Shown: positions 12,136 through 26,477, counted from the stretch's first letter. The stretch: DNA of 64,000 nt from Phylloscopus collybita (GCA_027886175.1 JAJNNQ010000009.1:12961001-13025000); one strand, 5' to 3'. Numbers and translations: made by a program. Notes: a model not told the origin generated them from the letters alone.

Positions 12136-15074
12136 TATCTTTACTTTTTTATTAGTAGTATTAGTAGTAGTATTATTTCACATTGCAGAGATTTTAAAAT
12201 GTTTTAATAATTATGTTGGGGTTTGTTTGTGTTCTCCCTTCCGTCGGCTCAGTGGCCAGCACCTACCCAGACTGAGCAGTGAAACCTGTGTTTGCAATGG
12301 GAGAAACAATGCTGTGTAATTCCAAGTATTAAAAATACCCTTCTCAACTTCTTCTAAATGGCCCTACAGAGAAGTGACAGTTGCATTAATCTGCTGGCAA
12401 TTTCGTTCACACACACAGGCTCCCCTACATGCACACAGCCCCTTTGTTATTCTGCTAGAAATGGTCAGGCAGCTGTAAAGATGTTTATTCTCAGACCCAC
12501 AATGAAAAATGTTTGCAGTATGCATGTAGCCTACAAAGTCAAGAATGATAAGCATTTAAATCAGACTGGCCATGCCAAGTCAATATTTCGATATCAGAGG
12601 AATTGATTCTTGATCTAGTGCCAGCACTGTGTACTCAATGTACTGCAGAAAAATCCTCGCCCAGTCTTCCTGCCAGCACACTGTTAGGGATGACAAGCAT
12701 GCAGTTATCTGATAGAGCAGATATTTGTTCCAAAAGACGATTTTCATTTCAAAGACAAAACATGAAAAGAGCTTACTTGTGGGGAAACCAAATACTGTAT
12801 TCTCCTCTTGATAAATCAAGCTTTAGAGAAATAATGCCAAAGAGAGCAGAATTCTGAAAAGAACTTCTGTAGCTCTTTTCATGGTTTTTCAGCTACTCAG
12901 CTGGCTTAACTCTGCCAACTAATAATCTTGTGTTTTCCTAAGATATGTTGAGAAAGAGTTTATTTGCAAATAATTATTTAGTGATAAGGATGCATGTATG
13001 CTTGCTTTTAAACAGTTCCTACAAAGCTAATTAGGGGGTTTATCATAGAACACAGGGCTCTATATGGTTTATACCTTAAGCTGCTAATTATGGGATTTTC
13101 AATAACATCTCTTTCTTTCCTTTGCAGAGAACTAAGACAGTATTACTAGACAATAAAAGCCCTGTTTCAGTGAAAAAGGTGAAATCTCTTCATGTCACAG
13201 TCTTGTCAGTTCTCCTCATGGCTGAATTTACATAAAAGTAACCAAGTATGAGTAATAACAGACAGGAGAGGGAAACATCTTCATACCCTCTGAGACCAGG
13301 GACTAGCACAATAGTCCTTTTATACTCTGCAAAGACATCTCTGCTATTTGGCCACAGACCTCCAGATACACTGTCTAATTACAGTTAGCAAGCAGCATGC
13401 CCTTGACACAACACAGAATAAATATAACCTGCCCTTTCAAGTGTGTCACTGTGCTCAACGCTTATTTTATGTCTTCACACTACTAAGCAGACCTTATACA
13501 AAGAAACTTAACCATGCCTGTACCCACAAAAATTAAATAGTATCACATTGAATGTTGCTTAATTTTAGCAGGACATCAAGAGGGATTGACGCCAAATTGC
13601 TACTATCCAGCTACATTAACTGAGGGTCTACTTCACTCACAGCTCTGCCTTGGGGCATAATTACCTGCATGCTTTATTTCACTGCCAGTCTTTTATAAAA
13701 GTGCAAATATGGAGTATCCATCCAGTTTCATAGAAAAGTTAAAGGTAGACTGTAGAGAAAATTAATCATAAGCATATCAGGACCTTACTGGGATGCAGCC
13801 CAATTAAATTCAATACACACATCCACTGTGGAGGCCATTAGTAAGCTGCTAACAATTTCTGTATGTCCCTGCTGGGCTTTATACAAAATTTTGCCCCTAT
13901 AATGAACTCTGCAGGCTTTACAGGTGGGATTTTCAGAAGTGTTCAACACTGATCCAGATCCACTCTCCTTGAAGTCAGCAGGAATTTTAACCATCAGCGT
14001 TAGGGGGGAGGTAGGAAAAGGTCAGCCTTGACTGCTTTTCAAAATCCCACCCCACCAGTCTGCTTAAGCCACACACAACTCTGAGGGGAGAGAAGTTCAG
14101 CTGTATTTATAGCACAGAGTAAGGAGTCTTTGTACACAATGAACATCAGATTATGTGCTGCAGAAGCACAGAATATTTTTGCATTGTTTATCTGTCAAAA
14201 GCACCAACCTTCAAAACAATGCATAAACCTACCTGACTAAACAAATCATTCCCGCCCAGGGAGGGTAACCCTTTGCACTTACTTGTACGGCCTAGAGACC
14301 CAATACAGCTATTGATCTGATCCCTTAAACAGAAGAATTATCAAAAACCAGAGTTGTGCAAAAGACTAAGATGTGAAAAAGAAAAATCAAACTTAATAGA
14401 AAAAGGCCCTGAAATTTTGAAAACTGCTTGCGAGGATCAAACTCTCTGATAGACTCTGGGAATCCAGAGGAAGTAACAGCAGTTTCTCTACTAGGTTGTT
14501 GATTCAGGCTTCAAATTAATTATAAATTCATAATTAATTATGAAGTGCTACCCCTTGCTCTTCTTTCCTGTGGCCTGAGGAAGAGACAGATTCTCAAAAG
14601 CTCAGAGCCAATTTCCATCTTATTTTTAGCCAGTCAATCTCACAAAAGATCTTACCTACAACTTGGGGACTTGCTCTTTTATATTCCATTCATGTATAGG
14701 CTAATCAGCTGGTGCAGTGATCTGTGACACTTAAATAGGAAAGATGCATATAAAAAGTAAAGGCAGAGCAGAAGAGACCCAAATACTCTGCCAGGGCCAT
14801 GGCAAGGGCAAAGCAAGAAGAGTGTCCACCCTCAGCAGCCCCTACTGTTGTTATGCCCTAAGAAATGGGAGCAGTCCATGCCTGTGGATGAAGAAAGATG
14901 TGGCAGGAGTCTGTGGAGTGAAAAGCCACAGATTGCCAGGGCACCCTGCAGAGATGGGTGCAGGATGGGACCTTGTTTCTCCCAACAGCATCTGCCTCCA
15001 GCTGGGAAGTGAAGGACTCTTTTGCTCCATGGTGCAAATCTGATGCACTAACAGCCAAATTTTCAGAGGATGCT
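12136..15074. other. Intergenic DNA, no gene seen
   Basis: The stretch is AT-rich with short random open frames only. An AT-rich palindrome lies at 14514-14539. No transposon was recognised. Confidence 0.6.
14514..14539. repeat. AT-rich inverted repeat, 10-bp arms
   Basis: Arms AATTAATTAT and ATAATTAATT flank a 6-bp loop (AAATTC). The arms contain overlapping TAATTA cores, the usual homeodomain site. Such a palindrome can arise by chance in AT-rich DNA. Confidence 0.6.
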
Positions 15075-15182
15075 CATAGAATCACAAAATGGTTTTGGGT
15101 TGGAAGGGACCTTAAAGTTCATGGGCAGAGACACCTTCCACTAGACCACGTTGTTCAGAGCATCATCCAGCCCGGTCTTGAT
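15075..15182 (-). mobile_element. CR1 LINE 3'-end fragment
   Basis: The plus strand starts with CATAGAATCACAAAATGG and runs into the GTTGGAAGGGACCTTAAAG block. It continues with the 'gacaccttccactagacca' type segment and a 'catccagcc' segment. This is the reverse complement of the 3' end of avian CR1, whose tail is made of ATTCTATG-like octamers, so the element lies on the minus strand. It is about 108 bp, a severely 5'-truncated copy as is usual for CR1, and diverged. Confidence 0.88.
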
Positions 15183-18100
15183 GGGTCTTTTGTCCTTACA
15201 CCTAAGCCATCACACTAGGAATGGCAGAACTTTTGTTTCCCTCTGCTGAGTTTCTAGACTCTCTGAGCAGAAGAGCATTCCATATTATTGTTGGGTTTTT
15301 ATGTTTATTTATTTTCTAGACTTTCCACTAGAAAGTCATTTCACTGAGAAGCAGTACCTGTGAGGAAAAGGGGTAGTATATGCTGCTCAGCAGATTGTAA
15401 TCATCTTTTGTTTTGGTCATTATTGAAGGATGGAGTGGTTATAGCACTGTTTCTGCTTACAATTACAAAATCAACATACAGTGTCTAAATAACCTTAAAA
15501 ACATTCAGTGTCCAGTAAACATTGATCTCTAATCCATTAAGTTTATTCACTTCAGAACTGAGCATCTTGAAATAAAGTACTGTCCTATGAATCAGCAGCC
15601 TTTTTGTAGATGACAGGAACAAAAATTATCCAACCATGTGGTATTTCCAACTCACCTGGCACAAATTAGTAGCAATTCTGAAGGATAAAATGGTTTGGAT
15701 AAATAACATCCTGGATGGGTGCTGAGAATGAAGAAACGGGCATTCATTTGCTAGGTCTGCCTCCACTTACCTGTGTAATCTCAAGTAAATCACTTATCTT
15801 GTTTTAATTTTCAAGTTTAAAAGGAATATATGGAGCTTCTCACGCTTGCCTGGTCTTCAGAGTAGAAATTGCCTTTAAACATATGTATGTACAGTGCTGA
15901 ACAGAACACAGTCCTGGTCCTGATTGGAGCTGGTAGCTGTTACCATAAGAAAAATCAGTAAATAAATCACAACGTGTAAGAAACCCATGTGGTCTGAACC
16001 CAATGGCACATCACCAGGAGGTGGCAATATTCAAACCAGAGGGCTGAGGCCAGCGTCCTTATGGTCACAGACATGGCCATTCCCCCAGGTCACCCCCACC
16101 TCCTTCTCTCAGCATATGAAACCTCCACCACCGGCTGAAATCACCTTCTGAGCCAGGAGTAGGAGTAGGTAATTTAGTTTCCATGGTAATGCAGTTCTGG
16201 ACCATTCTTAAACAGAAGCTGCCAAGTATGACAAATGGTAGGTGCTGATTTTTTTATGTGAACAGCTATTCACTATGAATTGAAATGAGATTGCCAAATT
16301 CACTTTCCTTGGGACTGGAGCTAGGGTCAAAAGCTATTGTTACATTCTAGCCATAGTCCAAAACTAGCACTTTAGCCACCCATCTCTAGCTGCAATACAG
16401 AAATTTTCAAGTCATAGAATAAAAATGAATGACTCAATATCAGAGTTGTCAAATAGATGAGACAGATTTACATCAAGCAATTCTAAAATGCTCTGTAGCA
16501 ATGAATTAAAGGAAACATATGACAAATGACTTATTCATTCTCTCATGGGGAAGAAATTCTGTTTTAAGCATTGCTGAATGTTGTGCAGTTGCTATTATAT
16601 ATATGTATATATGGAATCTGCATTAGGATAAACAGATGAAATTATAAGGGTTTTAATTCAACTACTTTTCTTCCATGAGCCACCACTGTATAATACACCA
16701 CAGTAGGTTTTGCACTCTGCTAATCTCCCCAAACAGTACGTAATTGGCCTTGGAAAATGCTGTAATACTGTAATTAGTAAAATGACAAATAAAAGAGGAA
16801 AAAGCCTTTTCATTTTAGTCTTGTTTTCCTCCAGAATTAAGCAGCAGGAAGACAGGTTGCCAGATCAACTGTTATTTAACACCATCTCTGCCATAAAAGC
16901 AACCCAAAAAGAATCTCAGTTTTGCCTAAGCTAGGGAAATGGGAGGAGGATGGTCCCACCAGTCCCAGACAATTGCAGGTGGATTAGTAGGGTGCTGCTG
17001 GACTGCCTGCAGTAGCTGCATGGCTGGGGCTGGATGGGTTCCCCAAAACTGCCCCAGCAACCCCAGCAGCCAGATGGCATTGAAGAGCCATGAGGATTTA
17101 CATACTGGTCCATCAAGAGCTATCTGTGGCAAGTTAGTGATCCAGCAGGCTCTGCATGGCAAACCTAGGGAAACCTAGAGACCCCTAGAAAGGTTCTTCT
17201 TCATATTGGTGATTCTTCCCACTTGCAATATACCTTTGAAAATACAAATAAGGGAACAAAGCATTCTAAGCATTGGGGAAAGAAAAAAATGAGACATTCC
17301 CAGCTCATTCAGTGTTGAAAAGAGAAGAAACACAGCTGAGAAGCATTGTGACAAAACAACATTTTCTGCCTTTATAGCACCCTTACAAACCCTGGTATTC
17401 AAAGCCTTTTGTAAACCTTCATTAAGTTGTGCATTAAAAGAGTAGTTCTACCTGACATAACCTATCCACTGTTTCTTCTCTGTGAAATGCCTGGAATAGA
17501 TGGTGTTCACCCACTGTTTGTGTTTTAGGCATTTACACAGACACAGTTGATAGCACCTGGAATTGGGATTTGGGCAGGTGAATGGGTTTGTTTGGGGTGA
17601 CACTGGGAGTGGCTTTCAGAGGCAGAGAGAGAAAATCCGGGCACAAAAGGGGCAGAGTGGCTCTTCTGACCCACCCCAGAGCAGACATGGACTCAGTACA
17701 CCCATGTGAGCCTGCCAGCTCACCCCAGCAGTGCCTGACCCTGCACCATGATCCCCCCAGCCTGCCAAGACTGGCCTGCTGCCCATGCCCTGCCAGCACC
17801 TGCCCTGGAGGCGTGCTGGAGACACTTCAGTGCTCATTCATGATTCCCAGAAGGCAATGGTGGGTCTCATGGGAGACCTGAATCCTACTGCAGTGGAGTG
17901 ATGCACTTGTTATGAGCTGCAATGGGTAGTGATTCCCCAAAAGCCCACTGTCAGTCTCAGCCAAGCAGCCCAGCAAATAGCTAGAGCTGAAAGGGAAGTT
18001 GCTTCGTCCTTGCAGTGCTAAGGAAATGGGTGATGGCTTTGGGTCTCAACCCAACAACTTCCTGAGGGTTCATCCTGACCAGGGGTAGCCAAAATTTAAA

Positions 18101-19004
18101 GGTCATAATATAATTTCAGAGCAGGTTGTTACTGTTATTTAGCAACTAATATCTGCAAAGAATAGGGAGTTTTTGGCTGGCTGTCTCAGCACCAGACACT
18201 CACGAATTCTGCATCTAGGAGGCAAGAAAAAGTGTGGATCACACCACTGCCAAGGAGTTTAACTAACACACATGAATTAATAACAGATATTAAGAGACAG
18301 GACTCCCTAAATTGCACTGGGGCCACTGCTGGACTCCACAGCTTCTGCAAGGAATGCCAGAACCTGTTGTCACTGGCTGGTTAGTATTAGGCAAGACTTC
18401 TTCAGATAACTCACACTGATGCAAAATGTTGAACAATCTTTAATTTTTCTCTTTTCAGAAGTGGGGACTTTGTTTCATCCTAATGTTATGGTTAAAAATG
18501 GATGCCTATGCCCCTGCGTGCCACAGACACTTGGGAAATGCTGAACAGGTAACTGGAGAAAGCACTTACAGCCTACCATGTAATTCCTTCCCTGCTCACA
18601 AAGAGGGAATATTTGTGGCCTGCTGAAGCACAGCACTTCAGAAAGTCAAGAAAATTTGTAGGACGGTGAGTAGATGCTAGAAATCTTTGCCGAGGAACCT
18701 TATTGGCTATCACAAGTTTCTCCTCTATGAAATGTTCTTACAACTTCATCCACTGCCTCTCCCCTGCCTCATCTAGACAGTTCTGCAAGAAAAAGGGAGC
18801 AGTAGGAAGCTGCACACTGCTTTTCTTACTGGTCTTTTTCATTTAACTTAGCCACTGGGTTTTATAATGCAGCCTTCCTGGGACAATGCATTAATAGTCT
18901 CATTCTACCAATGTGACAGAACAACAAAGAGCCCAGTATGTGCTGAAATATGCACTCCCATTGCTAAGCCTGTAATCCCAGCTTTGATTTTTTTTCCCTT
19001 TTTC

Positions 19005-19022
19005 TTTTTTTTTTTTTTTTTT
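19005..19022. repeat. Poly-T run
   Basis: Eighteen T residues are preceded by shorter T runs from 18988. It could be the reversed poly-A of an old retrocopy, but no flanking duplication was recognised. Confidence 0.85.
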
Positions 19023-21544
19023 GTTTAAGCCATCATCACAAACCTAGTGAGAATGAATCGGAAATTGCACGCTTAATTTTGTCTTCTGCTTGACTTCCAT
19101 CTTTGATCAGAGACTGAAGAGAATGGGCTGAGGGAAACTCACGGCTTCCTCCACAGATGATGTTAAAGGACAGTTTGACATACAGAGTAGCCTCCATTTT
19201 CTTGGTTGTAACAACAAAATCTCTCCTGTCTTTCCTGTAATTACCTCAAGAAGGACATCAAAAGTGCAGATATATTTCCCAAATTTTGGGCTGCTGCTGC
19301 TGCCATTCTTCTCTAGAGCTGCTGTGTCACCTATCCTCCAGCTGCAAACAAATCTCCAAGTTATGGCACTAAAATGGGTGATCCAGGTGTAAGACTCAAT
19401 GCAGAGAGGTTTCAGTGCCCTTGTTCACAACACCACCACCAGGGATCTCTTCTGCCACCATCCTCCAGCCTTGGAGTCAGTGTGCCCTTTCTCATTTGCC
19501 TGATATTTGCTTGGGGACGCTGCCACTGCTGCAGCTGAGAGCATCCATCAAGCTTTCCCATTGCTTTGATAGGGCTTCAAGGAGTTGCCAGAGCTGCCAT
19601 TTTCTATTCTTTGCTGTTTAGAAGCTGTTTGCTGACTTTTTAATGAACTTCTCATGCTGATCACATCGTCTCCACCTTCTCTGACTCTGCAGGATGCCCG
19701 GAGATGGACAGAGGGTCATAGTCCTGGAGGTGGTTAATCGGCACCTTTGTGAGACCCTCTGGCCAGCTCACAGCACCCTGATTGAGTGAGCTGAGCCTGA
19801 GGTGAACCAATTACTGCAAAAATGAGAGAGATCATGTGGAAAGAAGGGTTAAAGGCTGAACAGTGCACAGCTTTACTGCAGAGGGAAGCAGAAAGGGTAG
19901 AAAACACAGACCCAAAGGACTGAGGGGCTGTAAAATCTGATCACTCTTCTGCTCCAAGGACATTCACGTTGCAAAGTAAGGAACTGCAACCAACACCACT
20001 CTGTGCAAGCAAGCTTACCTTCAAAGTGTGTATGAGCTTATCTCCCTGTTAAGGTCAACAGAAAATTCCCATTGATCTCATGAGGGCTTGGATTTTCAAT
20101 TAATGCAAGGCTACTGGACTTGATGTGCAGTTATGAAGCATTTGTAATTATTAATTCATCTCTTCTCTGACTTCCAGTTGACTTCTGAAGGGAGATAATA
20201 TATCATAGCTTAAGACTGAATGTATATTTGTACTTTAAAACACCATTCTCAGTGATAAAAAGTCATGAACTGACATACTATACTCTTCTGGGACAGTTTA
20301 AGAAGCAGCATGAAAATAACCTTATTGGACACATAAAAATGAACTGTGAGTCCGCATGCTTGAATCTATTTACTGTACCATTTTATTTATTGTTAACCTA
20401 AAGCCTTTTTCTAGTATTAATATATAACTGTAACACACTTTCCAAAGACAAAATGCTAGGAGTTAGGTTTTTTGCAATCTTTTTATAATTTTATTTTGCA
20501 AAGAACATTCAAATAGTCTGCAACTGCTGTTTCTAGGACCCTGAGAATTTGGAAAACTCCCTGTGTCTGAACAAGTTGCTTTTCACAGCAATATTGAGTA
20601 TTCAGAGAGTAGTTGTTCATCTCCTTCTCCCACACTTCTTAAAATCCTTCCTTAAGTATTAAACTCCTATGAACATTTGTGCTTATGCATTCAGAGTTAT
20701 ACAAGTCACTGGGTGATGAGGGACCAACTGTTCTAGCACAGAAAGCTCCACACAGAGCTACAAGTGAAGAAGAGTTTTCTTCCCCTTTGTAACATATCAC
20801 TTGAAGCCAAATACAGAAACGACAGAGGTACAGAGGTTCCCTGGAAATCAATGTGACCCCAGAAGAAAGATTACTAGAAGTTACTGGAATATGCAATATT
20901 TTCAAAGTTGAACCCTGAATATTGTCAAAGGCCAAAGAGACACCTGAGGAAACAGCTAAGTACAAAGACATTCCAGCGTACCAGTCATGGAGGCTGGAGG
21001 TGGCCAAGAAGGGAGGTGCAGGCTCAGGATAGGAAAAGTCAGAGGGAAAGGCAAGTGCTGGACATAGGCCAACCAATAAGCCATGCTGGCAGCACATTTG
21101 GCACTGCTGTTCAGTTGAGCCAGGGAGAGATGGGGGTCAGAAAACTCCATGAGGCTGGGAGGTAATATTCAGATACAGGTCTGTCAGCTGTGTCACAGGG
21201 CGAACATAGGGAAGGGTTTGGCAGCAGTGTTTTGGATCACTTCAAGGAAGAAGAGTGAGAAACTGGGAAAACCAAAAGGTAAAAAATAGTCTGCAGTCAA
21301 GTAGGAGCAGATTTTGGAGCAGAGCAGCTGTATCTTGGTCACAAGAAAGAGAAGAGGAACCACTCTCTGAGACCAGTTGGCAAAAGCCCCATCAGCTTTA
21401 AGTAGTTGCCCAAGTGTACAGGGAAGGAAGAGAAGGTGTTGGAGCATGAAAAACTGAAAAGGAGATGGTCATATATTCAATTTCAAACCTGCTGTTCTTC
21501 TGCAACATTCCTCACACAAGTATTAAGCACTAGAGAAATATAAC

Positions 21545-21592
21545 CAGCATTATTTTTCTTGATACCCTGATTGGGTACCAATTTTCTTGAAA
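21545..21592 (+). repeat. Dispersed local repeat, copy 1 (hairpin-bearing)
   Basis: About 46 bp starting CAGCATTATTTTTCTT are repeated at 21896-21944 with about five mismatches. Each copy contains the perfect stem TACCC-TGATT-GGGTA. The flanking sequence does not match, so this is a short local duplication or two copies of a short element. Confidence 0.8.
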
Positions 21593-21895
21593 ATATACCT
21601 CTTTTTTATAGGTGGGACTTTTGCACACAGGAAGATGAAACAATTTTCCTAATGTTACCCATTTAGCTCAGTGCCAGAGCAGAACTCAAGGATCACAAAT
21701 CCCTGTCCAGTACAGGTTTTGAATCTTATTCTCCATTTGCAATTAGTTTAACAAAAGGAAAAATATCTGTGCAAGTTGCTTGTACTTGTAGCAAAATCAT
21801 CTATAAAATCATCTTTAACTGATGAAGTATTTCTTACCCTTTGTTTATGCTGGTTATTCACTAGTGATCATTTGTGGTGTGAGAAATCAATCTTA

Positions 21896-21944
21896 CAGCA
21901 TTATTTTTCTTCATACCCTGATTGGGTACCGATGTTATTGAAAA
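21896..21944 (+). repeat. Dispersed local repeat, copy 2 (hairpin-bearing)
   Basis: This is the second copy of the 46-bp repeat, in the same orientation, about 350 bp downstream of copy 1. The hairpin stem and loop are unchanged between copies, while the differences fall mostly after the GGTACC. Confidence 0.8.
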
Positions 21945-22832
21945 GCTAGCAGCTAAAATGAATGCTCATTTCCCAAATACATCAGAGTGAAATTGGTATT
22001 CTGCACAGGTGCTTTCAACTAGTCATCAGAAAGCACATATAGTTGTGAGCTAAACACTCAAAATCCAACAATTATTTCCAATGTCTATTTTGCCATATTT
22101 AGACTATTGGGCTGAAAGATGAAGACAAAAGAAGAGGCTGTTCATGTGCTGTAATGGGGGAAATGGAAAGCAGCTGGCAATCACTAAAATACACAGAAGG
22201 TTTTCTCATATTGTGCTGGAGTATGTAGGCTCTTGAGCAATGGCCCTACTCTGTAAAAATCCACTTTAAAAGGATGTATCTTGACTCTAATGCATTGCCT
22301 ATGCTGTGCAAGAAAGCATTTATTTAGGAAAGTAATAAAAGAAAACATCAGGACATCAGAGAGTAAAATGAAAGGACAAACTTGGGAGTCCATTCTGCCA
22401 TCTAAATACTTTACCTCATGCCATGTGAATACCCTACAGTATGCTCCATGACATCCCAGCCACTTCTCCAAAAAGGCATAGCTCATCTCATTGATTCTGT
22501 GCTTTCTGTGTGTACAGTGCCTATCATCACATCTGGGCCTTTAAAGGCCTGATTCAAAGTCCATTGATTTCATCTCAGTGTCCTGAATCAAGGCTGGAAT
22601 AAACACATTCAAACATTTCTTCTTTGCTTCACCTTGAATTTCATGCATGCTCTGCTCACCAGCCAGCCTAAAAATCACAAACTGCTGCCTGTAACACAAA
22701 TATTTTGTCCACAGAACAAATGCTATTAGTCTTCATTGTCTCCACAGAAAAAGTTTTGATTTTTCCATTTCTTCTACAAACAAAATGAACATATAATTTA
22801 TGTTTGTGAGCGAAGTGATTTTATGGTATTTC

Positions 22833-22881
22833 TTTTTGTTGACAGAATGATTGGAATAAAATTACATTCTGTTGACAAAAA
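22833..22881. repeat. Inverted repeat, 17-bp arms (15/17 paired)
   Basis: The left arm 22833-22849 (TTTTTGTTGACAGAATG) pairs with 22865-22881 (CATTCTGTTGACAAAAA) except at two central positions, around a 15-nt loop. The arms also share TGTTGACA in direct orientation, which causes the central mismatch. No function can be assigned. Confidence 0.75.
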
Positions 22882-25132
22882 ATGTAATGAAATGTCACTT
22901 GTGCATGTTAGGAACAAAAGAGTTTGACAAAAAACACAGTTTGCCAATGGGACATAGTAAACGTTTTAACAAAATTAATTCTGTCTATCTCCTATTTGTC
23001 CTAGGAATGACATGAGAAGTTTTTCCAAATCCACTATGTCAAAATAAAATATAAAAATTTTACCTATAAAAAGACTAAACACTATTGTTATGGAAGCCAT
23101 TCCTTCTAGTGTTTTAAGCCTTATTGCTCTGGGTCACATCTCTTTTTTCTAGAATTCAGTAATTCTCTAACAGAAATATGTGGGATCCACATGGTACATA
23201 TCCATCTTACACACCACCATTAATTAACAGTACTAGGCTTTGACATTTTTCTGGATTTTCGGTAAATTGAACAATAAAGTAGAACTTTGTGATGATCAGA
23301 AATACTGGGTATGTTTAGAGATACCAATGTTTGTTCTTGGAAGTCAGCAGGCCTCTGATGGTAACACGAGTACTCACATAATTTAATTCTTTCAGAGCCT
23401 AAGCAACAGTCTGACAGCATCTGGGAAATGTGTGCCAAGCTATTTTCTCTTTGAACTTTGATGCCTGATATCTTTACATGGACATGAGCTCATGTGAGGA
23501 TGGACAGAAAGGGAGGGGAATCTCTCTTTGGTGGGCTCAAGTGAATGAGCTTAGACAAGGCTGATTTACCTTTGGTAGCAGAGGGCCTTTAGGTTAAAAG
23601 AAATTTGATGGCTCTATGGGGAGTGGGATATAAAAGCTCAAGGCTCAGAACAAAGGGAATAGACTTAAGTCACCATCATGAAATGGTTGAGCACAAAGCG
23701 AAAAAAAAGAGCCGCTACAAAAGGTTAAAGTGCAAAATAACAAAAGCAAAGGTCAAACAAAATTATGTAAGCATCAACACATTAAGAACAAATAAAACAA
23801 AAAATAAAACTTGCAGCATAAAAAGAGCCAGCTGCATTGATCCTTCCTTTTTGCTGATCTTTATTAGCCCCAAAGGCTATAAATCAGTCCAGAACAAGTG
23901 ACTGCTCCTGGCCAGGGTGATGGTGAGGAGCATGAGCATCTTTACAGAGCTGGTGTGTAGGACAAGCTCAAGGGACAGACTTGGCTAGTTTGGTCCCTGG
24001 GCTCTGCATAAAAGGTTGCCAGTGCTTCCAGGGCTCGGGCAGGCAGTGAAAGAAGTCGACTTTCCTTCCAGACAGATAAAAATGAAAGAAAAACATTATA
24101 ATCCCATTAGTACTGGTGGATTTCAGTCTGATCTTCCATCGTGCAGAGGAATACCATTCCCACTGAAAGCACTGGGATTTTGGCCATACCCCACAGCATA
24201 TCAGCTAGCTAGGGCATGAAGGCCCCTTAAATCCATTAAATTCCCCTGTGGCTGAGTGAGGAGATACAGAAAGGACTCAGAGAGTCTGATGAGATCCTAC
24301 AGTGCAGACATATTTTCAAACGCTCATGAGTTTGAGCTTTTCAAGTCACTGGGGCTTCATACAGTCAGAAGGACTGCAGACCTGAGTTCTGGACTTTAAC
24401 AACATGGGCTAAAGAAACTGCGAGCTTGGGGCCACCAAAGATCTTGTCAGACTTGCTTCTGGCACTCCAAGGTCATGGTAAGGTAAATGATGTTTAGTTC
24501 AACTGTGTATGGGTTAAAGATCTGGAGGAGACCCATCCCCATATGGATTGGTCAGTCTGTACAAATATTAACATAAAAGCAGTGATAGACATTTACATTT
24601 GTCAGCAAATGTCTCTTAGAGTTAAAAATGCAATTAATTGCACTGCTTGTACTAAGGTTTTTGTTCTTTTCTTCCCTCCCTCTCTCCTCCAGCCCCCCCG
24701 ACAGTGAGAAGGGAGCTAATGTGGTAAATGTTTTTTCCCTGATTTTTTCCCTTACAAAAGAATAAATGATATTAAAAGCTAAGAAATGTTCAAACACAAT
24801 CAACACACTCATACATTCTAAAGAAAATAGCAAATTAAATGCAAAGCCTATGCTAATGCATCATCCAGGTTGAGATTTTAATTGCAAAAAGTCAGGAAAT
24901 GTGAAGTTATGGTTCTCACAGTAATCATCACTCAGCCCCTGGAACAGAGTCAGGATTTGTATTCCAGGCAGTGTGCAGCATTAACTCCAACACCAGCGTA
25001 CATATGCGTTCTCTGCCTTCATTACAGTTGCTGGGGGAACCATAATTCTGCATTTGCTGACTTTCGCTCAATTAATTTTTTTTTCTCCTTATTGCTGTGC
25101 TACAAGATTCTTGCATTTAATTTCACTGCCTT

Positions 25133-25165
25133 AAAAAAAAAAAAAAAAAAACCAAAAAAAAAAAA
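25133..25165. repeat. Poly-A tract interrupted by CC
   Basis: Nineteen A, then CC, then twelve A. It could be the tail of an unrecognised retrocopy on the plus strand, though nothing upstream is identifiable. Confidence 0.85.
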
Positions 25166-25290
25166 CACACGTAAAACAATGAAAAGAAACTGGAAATTTC
25201 CACCACATACTAAAGTTAGGAGACAATCCATTCTGTCTCTGCATCCTAAGGCTCACGTAGGAAAATGCAGTCATTTTAGAGCACAGGTAC

Positions 25291-25339
25291 ATAAATAATA
25301 ATAACAATACTAATAATAGTTAATGATAATTACAATAAA
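25291..25339. repeat. Degenerate (ATA/AAT)n microsatellite
   Basis: The run consists of AATAATAAC/TAATAATAG-type triplets without a single pure unit. Confidence 0.7.
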
Positions 25340-26477
25340 TGCACATGCATGGAGTTTCACCCCATTGTGAAGTGAGTGCCAAAAGATCAGGGAACTGGCA
25401 TGCTCTGGACAAGGCTTTTTTTCAGCCTTCTGTGGTAACTACTTATACCACATTTCTTCACCATGAAGGTGATGCTGAGGTCCCATGTTCCCACTAAGGC
25501 TGTCTCAGGTGCATTTCACCACAAAAGCAAATTTCATGCCCCCACAACCTGCTCACTACTTCAGTACCTCTGAAGATAATTTTGTCTGTAATCCTCCAAC
25601 TACATGCTGATGTTGGGATATACCTTCCTGGAAATCTGCCTGGTCGATCTGCAGGAGCAGTCATAAAAGTAATTAATACTAGTGGTCCGAGAAATCATTT
25701 GGAAAACAATGCTTAGAGTAGGCATTTTCCTACTTTGTAACAAAAAGGAGTCATCAATCTCACTTCTCATCTGATATAGGTTTGAAGGGACACTTGCAGG
25801 CACACCAGGTAAGCCTCACCAGAATTATTAATGTGGTTTCTTTACGCCAGCAGGAGCCCCACACCATTGTGAGTTCTCCTTACCCATCTCTCATCCTCCT
25901 CTGGGCTCCTGAAATGTGCCCACAAGGATGTATTGGATGTTTCAAGGTTTCCAAAGTGGCTGAAGGATATGAAGATGAATACAACCCACTCAAAGTTTAA
26001 ATAACCAAGCACTTGGGTAAATCCCACTAATCCCATCTTTATTTTAAAGCTCATATGCATATAAAATCTATTCCTAGGAAAAGCCATCCCCCAGAAGTCA
26101 CCATTGTCATGCAAACTGTCATGCCAGAGGTTCTCTTTTTCTCATAGCAGTGGGTCTGCTGGTTGGACAAACCCATTAGCCCTTGGTAAAACTGTTCTCA
26201 CTCAGAAGATGCAAATATAAATGTCTCCTGAGCTAATATATCAGTATTGTCTCTCTTTGATAAATCTTGGCATTTTCTTCTAAAGTTATTGCATATATTA
26301 CAGCTTTATGTTAACTAATGTGCAAATGGGAAACACAGGTGCCTCCTGACCTCTAATGTCTCTTATAAACTCTCCTCTCATGATGGAAAGAGTAGGATTT
26401 GTGCTGTTAGACTGGCATAGTCACAGGTAAGCACTGGCCTCTAATTTATAAAGAGCTATTAGACATCAATGGTGTGC

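Noticed and set aside
20639..21097. 152-codon minus-strand open frame
   Set aside because: Composition and overlaps with open frames on the other strand look random, and no family is recognisable.
24882..25298. 138-codon frame ending in a lysine run
   Set aside because: The lysines come from the poly-A tract. No domain was found.
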